Below are positions 45,476 to 57,830 of a DNA stretch of 64,000 bases, one piece after another. This DNA comes from Lonicera japonica (lineage: Eukaryota; Streptophyta; Magnoliopsida; Dipsacales; Caprifoliaceae): assembly GCA_021464415.1 (NCBI GenBank), contig CM038467.1, positions 48,917,715 to 48,981,714 on the forward strand. Reading direction: 5' to 3'. Under the pieces are notes generated by a model that had not been told where the DNA came from, did no database searches, and saw nothing but the letters and a program-made list of their open reading frames with translations. The translations under genes and the position numbers were made by a program. The first letter of the stretch is position 1; each line of letters opens with the position of its first letter.

Positions 45476-48400
45476 AGTGTTTTAAGAGGCGTTTGAGGCA
45501 CAGCCTCGAGGCATGCCTCAAGGCGAGGAATGGGAAAAACGCTCCGAAGCGTGAATTTTTGATCAATTTATGAGGCTTACTTCTCTTCTCTGTGAGGCAT
45601 GTGTGAGGCGTAGGCCTCTAGGCGTTTGAGGTGTTTACTTATTAAAATTACGTAGTTTTGATATTTTTTAAAGTAATAAGAAATAAACCCTAGCCTTACA
45701 AACGAAATAACAACGATCGACAGAGAGGGAGAGAGTTGCAGCAGAGAGTTACAATCAACATCGTTCTTCTTCATTCCAAGCCCTAAATACTTCCTATCAA
45801 ATTTTATTTTTTCAATTTGCTCTTTGGTGATTTGGTTATTACATATGAATAATTAAATTTAATTATATAAGTATTTGCCTTCTATTATTATTTTCCTTCT
45901 ACATGTTATATACATTAGTATACATGGATATTATTTTATTTTTATCTATGATTAAACTTTATTGTAGTTGTATTGAATTTTAGTTTGTAAATTCGTAGTG
46001 AACTATTCTGATGAGTAATAGAAAGGATCCGGCTCGGAAATATTGAGTGGAAATGACTAAAAGGATGGACGGAAAGTCATATAAGTATGTTGTTTGTAAC
46101 TTTTGCCAAAAAAAATTAGAGGGGTAATTAGAATGAAAAATCACCTTTCAGCCAACCATAAAGGTGTAGCCCCTTGTGCTAAGGTGCCGGATGATGTGAG
46201 AAAATGAAATCAAAGAGTATTTGAAGAAAGGTGAAAAATCAAGAATGGATACACAAAGAAATTGGAAATAAATTATTGATAGTGATTCATACTATCAAAG
46301 ACAAAATCCGTCATTGGGAGGTTCAAGTGGCGGTAGTGCTTCACAAAGAGGAGTTAGGGGTCCTATGGATAGATTTGTGGTGGATGTGGATGGTGATGGT
46401 GAACTAAACTCAAAATCGGGAACTGAGAAGGAAGTTATTAATCAAACTAAGTTAGATGTTAGTAGATTTTTCTTTTAGAATGGCATTCCTTTTAACGTGG
46501 CAAATGGTCCATCGTATATTAGTATGTGTCGCTCGATTGGGAACTTTGGTCGTGGTTTTCAACCCCCTACATCTCATGAACTTAGCACGTGGATACTAGA
46601 CGAAGAGGTGAAGACCACACAAGCTATTGTTGATGAAGTAAAGAAAATATGATCACAAGGGGGTATCAATATTATCGGATGGGTAGAAGGATATGCGAGG
46701 GAGACAATTGATAAATTTTCTTGTTAAACATCCACATGGAACATTTTTTTTGAGATCGATTGATGCATCTAACGCAATTAAAGATGCAAAGATTTTGTGT
46801 AAACTTCTTGACGATGTTGTGATAGAGGTTGGAGAGGATCTTGTAATTCAAGTGGTAACCAATAATGCCTCAAATTATAAGGCGGCCGAAAAGTTATTAA
46901 TAACAAAGAAGCCACATCTTTGGTGGACACCATGTGCGGCCCATTGCATAGATTTAATGCTTGAGAAAATTGGGGATATATCGCGACACAAAAATGCCTT
47001 GATAAAATCAAAGAAGGTATACTAATAATTTACTATTTATTTAAGTGTTAACAATATTTACATTTACTTATATTTTATATAATTTACTATTTAATTGTAG
47101 GTGAGTCACTTTATATATAATCATGGATGGGTGTTGTCATTAATGAGAAAGTATACTAATAGAGAGCTTGTTTGCCCTGAGCCCACGAGATTCTCCACGC
47201 GCCCACGAGATTCGCCACAACTTACTTGACATTGGAAAATATGTCTATTTCAAGGGAATTGTTGGAGCGAATACACTTCTACCGAATGGAGAAGATGTAG
47301 CTGGGCCAAAAATCAAAAAGGGGAAAAAATGAAAGACATAGTTTTGAGGGATAGAAATTTTTAGGGGAGCTTGACTTATGCACTAAAGATGACAAAGCCT
47401 CTTGTTGGTGTGTTGAGGATGGCAGACTTGGAAAAAATGCATGGGATGGGATTTTTATATGGTGCCATGGATAAAGCTAAGGAACAAATAGCGGAAAACT
47501 TAGGAGGCGAATAAAGAGCTTACAAGGAAATATGGTGTATCATTGATGACAAGTGAGCGTTTCAAATGCATCGCCACTTGCATGACGCTGCATATTTTTT
47601 TAATCCCCATTACCAATATGATGAAGACATTTCGGCTCAACCTGAAATAAAGTTGGGCTTGCTCACTTGCTTGGCAAAATTTTTTCCTAATTCACGAAAT
47701 CAAGAAAAAATTAATTTGCAAATAGATGCTTTTCAATTTAGAAAAGGACTAGTTGGCTTTGCAACGGCAAAAAGCACGTGTAAAAAGCGTAGTCCTGTTA
47801 TCTATTTATTTGTACTATACTATAGTATTAAAATAAAATTAAGTTTTAATTGTATATGGTTGAATAGTGGCTTCAATATGGAGACGAAACACCATAACTA
47901 ACAAGCTTCGTGGGTGAAGATTTTGAGTCTCACATGTTCAGCTTCAGCTTGTGAGCGTAATTGGAGTACATTTAATTACGTATCCATCGGTTCCATACTT
48001 AAATTATGAATTGACTAACATATATGAAATAATTTATTAATAATTAAATAATGTTGTTAAATTGTAAAAATTATTCTAAATACATACAAAGAAAATGAAC
48101 CATTTATCTACCATGAAGCTCAATAAGTTGGTTTATATATTGTATAATAAAATATTGAAGTTGAGGTGAACGAAAAAAATGGCACTTAAAGAAGATGAGG
48201 ACCCATTAATTATTGATGATTTGCCATCCGATGATGAATGGATTGTTGATGAAGATGCATCCAATGACAGTGGAATATCGGGGTTGACTACGATAGATTT
48301 GGATGGTGGAGATGGTGTGGATGGTAGTGGGGATAGTGGAGATGGTGGAAACGGTGGAAGGGATGGTGGTGATTTTGGGCATGGCCGTGGCCATAGAGGA

Positions 48401-49005
48401 CAAAAAAGAAAGAGAGGCGCATTAGGTTAGTGTCATTACTCATTATTTACATAATAGTTTATATTTCTTTATAATTATTCACTCATGTATGCCTATCATA
48501 TATTAATTTTAGAAAAAATAAAAGGAATGCAATTGTTGGATGAAGAATATGGTGAAGAGGAAGATCTACAAATTCCTAATGATTTAATTTGAGGTGACAA
48601 TGATGGTGATGATGGAGCTGCGACAGGACATGATCCATATTTCAAGCCACTAGATATGGATGATCCCTTATGGCTTTGATCCATTAGCATAATAATAATA
48701 TTAGTGTTTTTATCTAAGGACTTTATGGTGCTTTGTGATGCACTAGTTTATGTGTAACTATTTGTTATGTGATGACTTTATGGTGATGTAGTACTTTAAT
48801 TATGTAGTGACATTGTTATTTGTTATTTTGGTGTGATGATTTGAGATTGTTATTGTATTTGTGAAGTTTTTTGCACTTTTAGTAATGATTATCAACATTA
48901 TGATAGTTTTATAATTTTTTAGGATTTTTTTTTTAAAAAAAATGAGGCTTATACCTCAATGCGCCTTAAGGCCTACTCCTTGCCTCGCCCTGGCTAAACA
49001 TGTGT
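45476..49005 (+). mobile_element. hAT-superfamily DNA transposon, decayed (boundaries approximate)
   Basis: It encodes a hAT transposase relic (46011-48681). Both ends carry dense GAGGC/GCCTC motifs: 45486-45640 (GAGGCGTTTGAGGC, GAGGCATGCCTCAAGGCGAGG-like blocks, given here in part) and 48940-49000 (GCGCCTTAAGGCC, TGCCTCGCC). The outermost sequence 'tgttttaagaggcg' at the left resembles the reverse complement of 'ccctggctaaaca' at the right. The 8-bp target duplication could not be fixed. Confidence 0.75.
46011..48681 (+). pseudogene. hAT transposase (BED zinc finger, DUF659, dimerisation domain)
   Basis: From ATG 46011: a BED-type finger (CNFC and HLSANH), then after frame changes GIPFNVANGPSY. 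The DUF659/catalytic block reads RGRQLINFLVKHPHGTFF and WWTPCAAHCIDLMLEKIG at 46693-47015. Next are a GT-AG intron (47018-47100) and HLHDAAYFFNPHYQYDEDI with the following residues. The hAT dimerisation motif SASACERNWSTF lies near 47950, and KLNKLVYILYNKILKLR near 48110. The last parts (48179-48430 and 48510-48681) are acidic and Gly/Asp-rich. Several stops, including TAG for the Trp of the SDGW motif, and frameshifts make it inactive. Confidence 0.85.
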
Positions 49006-50348
49006 CTTTCCAGAAACACAAAATTGTTGGTATAAACTATAGCCTTACCACTACTATTAACTAGGAGCAAGAGTACAACAATTAGTGCATTCTTTCATTG
49101 CATCACACTTCTTTGAGTTATTCAACTGCAAGCCTAACATTTGCGAGTTTATAATCTATTGACATTTGTTGTAAGAAAACAATTAATTAAGCCACTTCAT
49201 TATCAAAGTTCAAAGTTTGCTATACAATAATGTTATGCGCACCATCGACTTCGGCTACTAGGGCTTTTCATGGCAATCCTATTGATATATATCCCCTAAA
49301 AAGAGACCAAACTACAAATTTCACATTTAACAAGGCAAAAACTCAACACTGAGCAACTATACATCGAATCAAGTAAACTGAATTTAGCCCGTAAAAGTAA
49401 CACAGATTGCTACATACAACATTAAAATTGATGCATTTTCATCTCTAGATGTATAATCATGATGGATTCATATACAAGACTATGATTTCAAGAGGCACGT
49501 TACCGTATCAACATACAGTAGGATCACAAAATACAGAATTTGATGAAACAAAACCAGTGGAGGGTTGGAAGATACGTTATTCAACATGGCATTGTATTAC
49601 TTGCACGAGTAACTACTCTATCTATTTGTAACACCATGAAAGAACCAACGTTTTTTATTACTTCATGCAAGAACTATTGAAATTAATGTAGTAGATGGTT
49701 GGGCAATAAATAGGACTTTCAAGATTAAAAAAGAAGAAAAACCTGTCTTTTTAAAGCTTCATACATCTTCAAAGTGGTCCAACCCATGCTTATGCTTTTT
49801 GGATTGTTGGCACCTGAGAGAAAAAAAATGAATAAATGAAATGTAGAGACTCGTGCAAGTTCTCTTTCATTCAAGAGGGCATAAGTGCATTCCATCCTTG
49901 CAAAATTGTTGTAACAAAAACATTAATGGACAGAAGCAAGCATGAACAATTGTAAATTTAAGAATGAAAATTACAAAGCTCCCACTGAGGCAAATAATGA
50001 AAACAAAGGAAAAGTCAACAAAATTCTAAATGTATTGATGGACTACACTTACTCATCTTAAAATTCTACTGTGAAGTACATTACAGAATATACCAAAAGA
50101 ATAATTTTAATCTCACAGCAATTAATGTAACCTATTCTTTGATATAGATTTATAGGTAACTTATGCAATACAAGACGACGTCCGCAAAGCGAGGGTTTGA
50201 CACGCGCAACCTCCATAGATCTTGGGGACCTGTTTCTTTGTACAATAACATACTGGCCTTCTTTTGGACAACAAACATTACCAAACGTGAAGTGCAAAAC
50301 TACAACAGCAAATTCATGCACATTAACAAGGGATTAAAAGATGGGACG
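49006..50348. other. No gene seen; AT-rich spacer
   Basis: No open frame with recognisable content, no repeat ends and no RNA gene were found. The open stretch at 50058-50321 (minus) has no supporting features. Confidence 0.6.
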
Positions 50349-50530
50349 TGTTAAGATTTGTATATATTTTATTTATAGAATGTGAATATTTAGGAGATAA
50401 TTAAGAAATCCTTATTAGAAGGAAATATACTTATTTTTAGGGTCCCTCTCTTGTATATATAGATGTACTCCTTTTCTCAATAATAACAATTCTGCTCCTA
50501 ATCTTTTGTATTTTAACATGCTCTACAACA
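50349..50530 (+). mobile_element. Short Ty1/copia-type solo LTR, 182 bp
   Basis: It starts TGTTAAGATTTG, ends GCTCTACAACA, and is flanked by perfect GGACG duplications (50344-50348 and 50531-50535). It contains a TATATATAGATGT box near 50456 and CTCAATAATAA, the usual promoter/poly(A) order of short copia LTRs (Ale/Ivana-like style). Confidence 0.9.
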
Positions 50531-51825
50531 GGACGTACACTTTTCTAAGCAAGAACAAAGACGATATGGATCCGTAATACCGAGCAAGCAACAACTACAA
50601 GTCCATGTTCCGTCCAATATTATTACTACTGCATGACCTCCAAGTCAATTTTGTTTATGGTTATAATAAATACACTAAGATCATAGCTAATAATATTCTT
50701 TCTCAGTACATAACAGAAAGAAATACAAACATGCCTTACTAGTAGTTTAGAAATTTACAAAAATGTTTTAAGGTTTTACTAGTGAAGCCCTTAGGAGTCT
50801 AACAAATTCAATGATATCCCTTACTCAGTTCCTTTTGGAAGAATGTGGGAAAACGATGGGATACAACCACTTACCACACAAGCCTTCCTAATCCCCATAC
50901 AGATCAACTTTGAGGGTCATATATAAAAAAGGGACTCGATCAAGGAATTGAAGAAAAGATAAAAACATAATAGCCCCCCATCCTACAAAGCATTACACTA
51001 ATTTTTTTCTTCGTCCAATTAATCACCCATCTCGAAGATTTTCTCTTTCTCATTCACACAATATAACTGACTCAAAGGCTTGATCGAAAATCTAAAGCTA
51101 AGTTATTCACATTGTTATACATTGCATTTGAGACTCACTTACCAAAAACCTAAATAGTTGTATGCACCAAGTACCCAGATAATAGCAGGAACTTTAGGAA
51201 ATTAATTAACTAATTTTTTTTAACTCTTTCGTTACACCATTTGTACTATAATTTTTGTTAGTTATATTTTTGTCCCAACAATTAATAACTCAAATGAAAT
51301 TATTTAAAAGACAAGATATATTTATAGGGTTTGTATTAAACATAAAAAAAATTAGACTAAGTTCTAATTGCAAAATGAATGGTTCCAAAAATTGCTTTGC
51401 TACTTTCAATAAGTTTTTCAACACCCATTCATTATGTTATTGAAGATGGCATTATTTTTTTTCCAAAATCATTATGATTATTCTTTTGACAAATCATTAT
51501 TCTAAAGTTCATATGATTGTGTTTTTTAAACTTCTTTTACTCAAGAGACTTTGATTGAGGCCCCATACATCCATAGTTTTTTTGTGTCTTTAAAATGAAA
51601 CAAATTGAATAAGGCATTTGCATGCATTCGTAGCATAAAACAAAAAGAAAATTAAATCTTCATCATTCTTAGCATTATTCCACTTGAGTTTAATTTATGA
51701 TCATTCCCATTCCAGGATTTCTTTAAATTTTCATGTAAGTGTTTTTAAATTTTTAATTCTTTCTTATAGTCTTGTATTTTTTTAAATTGTTCTTATAATA
51801 AAATGTTATTTTCACAGAAATTATA
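50531..51825. other. No gene seen upstream of PMD copy 2
   Basis: AT-rich. 'ttattttcacag' just before the ATG at 51826 could be an intron acceptor, so an upstream non-coding exon is possible. No Harbinger or MULE inverted end was recognised. Confidence 0.45.
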
Positions 51826-54140
51826 ATGGATGTTATTCGTCGGATGTTTGGTAATAAAACAATAAATCGAAGTAAGAAAGATAAAGTGTTTGCGTTTACG
51901 TCTACACCTACAAAAAGGTGTGAACCTCCTAGAGCGAGTACTGGTGGAGGCGGTTCGTTACGTAGGAGGAGAGAGTCACTGATCACACCGGGTAGAGCTA
52001 GTTTCGCTGAGACATCAAGGAACATTATCGAACAAACTGAAGTTGAAGAAGTCGTGTACAAACGTCAAGTTGTAGATGATAATACTGGGAGACGTATTAC
52101 AAAACAATACACTCGGTTAGCGAATTATGTTCCCATAAATATTCTTGACTATAATGCACAACATAATATATACGACCTACACGATAATTGGGCGAGCCCA
52201 AGTAAAATTTATCATAAGGTTGTTACAAACTACCCGGAAGTCAAACGCATTATTGATCAAAGTGGTTGATCTCAACTTTGACAAATCAAGATGCCTAAAT
52301 CAGACCACAAATTTGTAGCTTCAATTATACAACGATGGTCAAGTAAAACTCATAATTTTCACTTTCTTATGGTTGAAGTGGGTATTACTCCATTTGAATT
52401 TACATTCATAACAGGTAATTACAAACTTAATTTTACAGGGTTTATTTATGAACTATAATTTATTTATAATACTATATTTAATTGTAGAAATATCTTTTAG
52501 GGTTGGAGAGATAGTACCCGAATTCACTGAGCAAAACTACATGGTCCCCAATGAAGTTATTACTAATTATTTTCCAAGCATGCCATCACTGGTTGAAATA
52601 TGTAAAACAAACACATTGCCAGTGAAGTATGTTATGGAATATTTAATGAATGAGATTATTCTTACAAATATCGAGCCACATATTATAACTAGAGTTCTTT
52701 TTGTGATTGGTTCCGTTTTTTTCCCAAATGGAGCACACTACATTCCATTTGGTACGTATGCTATCCCTTGTTGAGGATATACACAATATTGGAAACTACG
52801 ATTGGGGTTCTGCAATTCTTGCACGTGTGTATTACGGATTAAACGCAATTGTACCAATATCGGACTGAAAACGAACTAAGAGTGTTGATTGTTTTTGGCA
52901 ATTCATTGAGGTATGGAAATATCTTAATATTTATTATTACTTTTCATTAATTTGTATTCTATATCTTTTATTATCACTTATTATTAATATAATAATTTTT
53001 TGTTTGCGGTTTGTAATGTATGAGTATTTGGCTATTTTATGCCCGTAACTGAAAGTAAAAACTGTTGACACTTGGCCTCGGATCCATCGCTTGGTGAAGA
53101 CAAATAGAGAAAGACTCCACGGATAATTATATACAAGTTTCCATCAGCACAACAACAAATACAATTGTGGTCCCCCAACCCCATCATTTGGCGACCATAT
53201 TTAACATCATAATTGCTTAATGAGAATAAACTAAAATTAGCTTATGATGTCTCCATCCATCGTCATATGTTGTTAGATCCTTTAAACGGTGGTATATGGT
53301 ATTTGGGACAACATTGCGTTTGACAATTATGCGAGGTTATAGCCATTCCAGATAACTCTTCAGAGGAATTAAGTTACATCTCTCATGACATTTACTTTGA
53401 TCATGTCAGAGATATTAATTGGCCCTTAATTGATCAATTTTATGTTAAAGTCTCCCAGAAGAAATATAATGAATATTAGGCACATGTATCTAGTGTAAGA
53501 CTTATACCTCCTCTTATGCATTACACAAATACTGATGCAATTGGTACAGCAGCCGTATTAGGCATGGACGTAACTCTCCCATCTATTCCACCATATCCAA
53601 ATACTCTATATCCAACCCGACCTTCTTCCTCGTCCAATACTTAATCTGCCAATATATATTGGAATTACAGGGTTACCGCTATTGATGCAGGAACAAAAAA
53701 GGTTGAGATTGAACGACTTACAGCAACGGATGATCTTCCTCCAATGTGTACTTATATAATAAATGAATGGAGGGTCATGTATGGAGAGGCTCTGCATCAT
53801 GGAAAGGAGGTGATATGTGTTTTCAAGAGACTATGAATTTCACGATTGAGCTTCAATCTAAAGATCTTATGATGCAAGAGAGCCAACAAGAAATTTCAAG
53901 ATTACGTGCTGAAATCGATCGATTAAGAGGTGCTTCTGCAATCAACTATGGTGATAATGTATACAGATGGGCAGATTAAATGTATTAGATCCACAGTTTA
54001 CTGGAAATTTTGGGTTTGCTGGATTTGCTGGTTCATCTAGTCCAAGCTATCCAAGTGCTGACTTTGGGTTTGCTCAATTTGGTCTTCCTCGATCTGGATT
54101 AAATACGCAATCTAGTTGGCATGGTTTGGATCAATTGTAA
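51826..54140 (+). pseudogene. Plant mobile domain (PMD, MAIN-like) gene, copy 2, nearly full length but broken
   Basis: ATG 51826 opens a basic Arg/Ser/Gly-rich leader. Then comes the PMD start (VASIIQRWSSKTHNFHF) after two in-frame stops at SG-stop-SQL-stop, each one step from a Trp or Arg codon. The exon ends at 52414, followed by a GT-AG intron (52415-52487). The next exon has VLFVIGSVFFPNGAHYIPF, and after a frame change MLSLVEDI, NYDWGSAILA and CFWQFIE, ending at 52910 before a GT donor. The third part has YEYLAILCP, TWPRIHR and PIIWRPY. A coiled-coil segment (LQSKDLMMQESQQEISRLRAE) follows near 53850, then a Gly/Phe/Ser-rich tail ending at 54140. The acceptor before the third part reads TGCGG where TGCAG is expected. 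Same architecture as copy 1 but clearly diverged. Confidence 0.8.
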
Positions 54141-54332
54141 ACATGTAATATGTATTTTATTGTGTACGTGTTATAATATTTGAAATTTGTTTTTCACAAA
54201 TATAAAAATTATTTAAAGTTAATATTATAATAATATCATTACAATTATAAGCATACTCTCACCATTGCACAATTTGAATTGCAAAGCATATTACAATAGT
54301 TCAAACAAGGTTTACGGTTTACAACAATATTA

Positions 54333-54837
54333 TTATATGGTAACGCCATACTTGAGATAAATCCAATGTGGTGCATATGGGAATTCTTCTCCTTCGGAAT
54401 CAAAATAACGTGCATTCACATATTTCCTCTGCATATTTAAATTGATTAAGTATTAGTGCAATATTATATACAAAAAAATTCAACAATATTTAAAATAACA
54501 TTACAACTCCCAATACTCTTCCATTCCACTTGTTGCTTCTTTCATTTTCTTCAAAGAAACAATGATATTTATGTACCTCCTCTTCCAACTTCATCCAAAT
54601 CGTTTTAAGTTCCTTAAGAGTTATTGTGTCTATATACGTACAACCATCCGGCATAGGAGTTGTGTTGAATATTTTAGCCATTTCTACCCATGTTTGGGTA
54701 TTCTCCCGATCACACCATGTACCAGAATGAGTAACATGTTCCCATGCCCAACACAAATTTATATGGTTAGGGGTTGAAAATTTATTTGAATTTTGAAATA
54801 GTACACGCCGGATAGATCGTCTAGATGAAGAAGCCAT
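54333..54837 (-). CDS. Intact two-exon gene of unknown family, 142 codons, convergent to PMD copy 2
   Basis: Exon 1 runs from ATG 54837 to 54505 (111 codons). The intron is 54504-54429 (76 bp, GTAATG..TGCAG, phase 0). Exon 2 is 54428-54333 (31 codons and TAA). The intron removes an in-frame stop shortly after the donor. The protein starts Ser/Arg-rich (MASSSRRSIRRVLFQN), then has a Trp-spaced segment (LCWAWEHVTHSGTWCDRENT, TWVEMAKIFN, LKTIWMKLEEEVHKY) faintly like a Myb/trihelix fold, and an acidic tail (YFDSEGEEFPYAPHWIYL). I do not recognise the family. It is the only multi-exon frame here free of lesions. It lies about 190 bp after the PMD gene, facing it, much as ORF1 faces the transposase in Harbinger loci. 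Confidence 0.6.
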
Positions 54838-55689
54838 TGTCAGTATGAAATAATAAATTCAACACATATATAGTATTTATAGACAAATTATTTCATTTTT
54901 TCTTGGTGCGTTCTTTTTCAAATTATTATACAAGAAAAGTAAATATAAATACTTGTTTGTCTTAATTGTATAGATATAAGTCTATTATATTAATATTATA
55001 TAAGAAAAGTACACTTAATTTATATAAGAAAAGTACACTTCGTAGATGAAAGTGCTCGTGAACTTTGAAAAAAGTAAAGTACACTAATTTAATAATATAT
55101 ATATATATATATATTATTGTTTACATTAAAATATGAAGAAAAAATTGATGCCTATTGCGTAAATAGACAAAACTCTAAAGGCCTTTTGCGTATATAGATG
55201 AAAGGTTGTAGGCCTACTCCGTAAATCCCTCAAAGACTGCAGGCCTACTCCCTAAATCCCTCAAAGACTGCAGGAATCTTGAAAGCATTACACAAATATT
55301 ATGCAGTACTATTGTAATATTGTTATATATATATATATAAGTATGTTAATGTATGTATACATAGATATGAGTATGTTCCCTGTACATTGTTGTAATAAAT
55401 TTACAGATCTTAAAAATGTAAAGATCTCAAATATGCATATTTATTTATTTAGGGAAATGATATTAGCACTCCACTTTTATTTTTAGTGACACTTATATAT
55501 ATCTTTTGGGACACTTTTTATGTCACTAAAAATAAAAGTGGAGTGCTAATATTATTTCCCTTTATTTATTACTCGTATTTCATAGACTTAACAACAACTA
55601 TATCAAATATTAATTGTTGATTATGGACTATAAATACATGCAAAGCTTGAAAGAGATGTAGAAAATTCATTTTATGACAAAAATTCACA
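54838..55689. other. Spacer between the unknown gene and the second Harbinger locus
   Basis: Contains a TA microsatellite (about 55094-55116), a two-copy 31-bp tandem repeat at 55211-55272 ('ggcctactcc' to 'caaagactgca') and the MITE at 55451. No gene was seen. Confidence 0.55.
55451..55561. mobile_element. 111-bp foldback MITE
   Basis: AGGGAAATGATATTAGCACT at the left is matched by the reverse-complementary AGTGCTAATATTATTTCCCT at the right, with arms of about 45-50 bp. It is flanked by TTATTT-type repeats, compatible with an 8-9-bp target duplication, but the flank is low complexity. Such hairpins are common in plants. Confidence 0.85.
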
Positions 55690-56985
55690 CAATATGATTG
55701 ACAGTTTAGAAGAAGAAATTTTAATTAGTTAATATTATTCGACATTTGATGACGAAAATAACAATTATATTAAGTAAATCGGCGAAAAAAAAACAAGGCA
55801 ATCAAAAGAATTCAATATCTTCAGAACAACGAAGTTACAGTACGCGATATAATATATCGAGCACGATAAGATGCTAGTAGACGATTATGAGGCGAATATT
55901 TTTCCGATACAACAAATTACCCTACGTACATATTTCACAGGCGTTTTCGTATGTCCCAACCTTTTTTCAATTGTATATTAAATGTTGTATGCGATTGCGA
56001 TGATTAGTTTGTTGAAAAGTTAGATGGTTTTGGTTGGCCAAGCTTTATAAGGCACCAAAAAATGACAACTACTTTACGTTATCTTGCATATGGTGCAAGT
56101 GCAGATATATGGGGTGAGTACTTAGCCATGTCAAAAACAACTAGTTTAATTTGTTTTAAACAAAATTGCAAAGCAATTGTAACAATATTTGGCGAAAAGT
56201 ACGACCAACCATCGTCTACAGATGTGCAACGTCTTTTAACGGAGAACGCAGCACGAAGAATTCCCAGAATGCTTGGAAGTATAGATTGTATGAATTAGAA
56301 GTGGAAAAATTGTCCTATTGCTTAGCTTGGATCATATAAGTTCATTGTCATGCACTGACAATAATCTTGGAGGCTATTGCATCATACAATCGTGGATATG
56401 GAGATCGTTCTTTGGCATGCCTAGCAGTAAAAATGATCTAAATGTGTTAGCTAGATCAAATGTTTTTGACGATCTTCTACATAGTCGTACACCCCCGTGT
56501 AATTTTGAAATAAATGGCAACCAATATACCATGGGCTATTACTTAGCCGATGGCATACATCCTAAATATGCTACAATTGTTAAAAGTTTTAAAAATCCAA
56601 CAAATCTGAAGTAAACGTTATTTGCACAAAAATAAGAAAGCGTAAGAAAAGATGTCGAACGCGCATTTGAAATTCTCCAGGTGCGCTTTGCTTTTATTTG
56701 CGAACCTGCAAAGTTGTGGAACGAGAAAGCATTGTCTACGGTAATGCAATATTGTATACTATTACACAATATGATAATTGAAGACGAGGGGCGAGACTCT
56801 ATTTGAAATTGTGACTATGATCATATTGCCCCAAATGCAGAACTAGAGAAAGACCCATCACAAACATTTCAAGATTATCTCGCTTGCGAGATTCAAATGA
56901 ATGATCGAGATATGCACAATTGACCTAGTAATGATTTGGTTAAACACATTTGGGCAATTTCTAATAATGGAAGTGACTAATTTAT
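55690..56985 (+). pseudogene. PIF/Harbinger transposase, locus 2
   Basis: A poorly preserved N-terminus (about 55690-56060) precedes YGASADIWGEYLAMSK and RIPRMLGSIDCMN with the first catalytic Asp. Then come SWIWRSFFGMP, KNDLNVLARSNVFDDLL (second Asp), MGYYLADGIHPKYATIVKS and LWNEKALSTVMQYCILLHNM, with a stop near 56983. A segment between the first Asp block and WIW (56330-56390) is garbled by indels, and there are several stops. It is related to, but clearly diverged from, the locus 1 transposase, so the two are not a recent segmental duplicate. Confidence 0.85.
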
Positions 56986-57460
56986 TTGTTTAGATTAATT
57001 GTCTTTAATATATTAAGTAGTGTGTAATGATTTGTACTAGTTATTTATTATATTAGTATGTCATCTCATAATTTTATATAATTAAATGTACTGTTACTTT
57101 TATCAATTTATATTATAGTACTTCAATGTGATTTTTTTACTTTTTATTTTTAGTAATAATTTCTTACTATAAATAAAAAATATATGTCTTTTTTGCAAAT
57201 ATGTTAAAATATAAAATGATGGGGTAAATAATAATTTTACCATTGGCCTACAAAAATAATATTCCACACTTTCTTTTAAATAAATATTCCACTCACCTCC
57301 ACTAAAATTTCACTCATATCCACTAACTTTTACCAAATTACCTTTCTGCCCCTCATTTTCATTAAATTTACTTTTTTACCATTCTCCATGTACCTATAAA
57401 TACCTCATCTCATTTATTCATTCAACACATCATCCATCTTATCTAAGAGATACAAAGCCA
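56986..57460. other. Region between transposase and ORF1 of Harbinger locus 2, with a TATA box
   Basis: A quasi-palindrome GGTAAATAATAATTTTACC at 57226 resembles the element end at 59225-59243. TATAAATA lies at 57395-57402. A 66-codon frame beginning at 57461 (Ser/Lys/Leu-rich) follows the box, but nothing supports it as a protein. Confidence 0.35.
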
Positions 57461-57830
57461 TTGGCAATACAAATACAAACCAATTCAAGAAGAAGATTTA
57501 AGAGTCTTATACTCTCTCTTCTCAAGAGAAAAAGAAGTTACGGCTCTCTTTATCTCTCTCTTTCAATTAAAGAAGAAGAGATAGAAGGGTCTTATACTTT
57601 CTTTTCATACCCCAAAAATACCAACAACCCTTATACATTATCTCTCCTATCATTTAGCTGAAAATTTAAATTGCACTACAAAATATGATAATTGCATAGA
57701 GATGATAATGTAACCATAACAATATGAAAAACAAATATAAATACTAATGATGATCGAAAAGAAAATTTTGTGATTATTGTTGTCTCCTCATTACAATTCA
57801 ATTCATTCTCCAGTTGTGGTACTGAAGTTG

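Noticed and set aside
54490..54504. Reading the small minus-strand gene as a single exon ending at 54490.
   Set aside because: A clean GTAATG donor and TGCAG acceptor in phase 0 join it to a further coding stretch with an acidic, aromatic tail; the single-exon end gives only a short hydrophobic tail from intron sequence.
57461..57661. A 66-codon frame after a TATA box in Harbinger locus 2, considered as a homolog of the third gene of locus 1.
   Set aside because: No similarity in sequence to the 161-codon frame of locus 1; only the position matches. Left as an unsupported frame.
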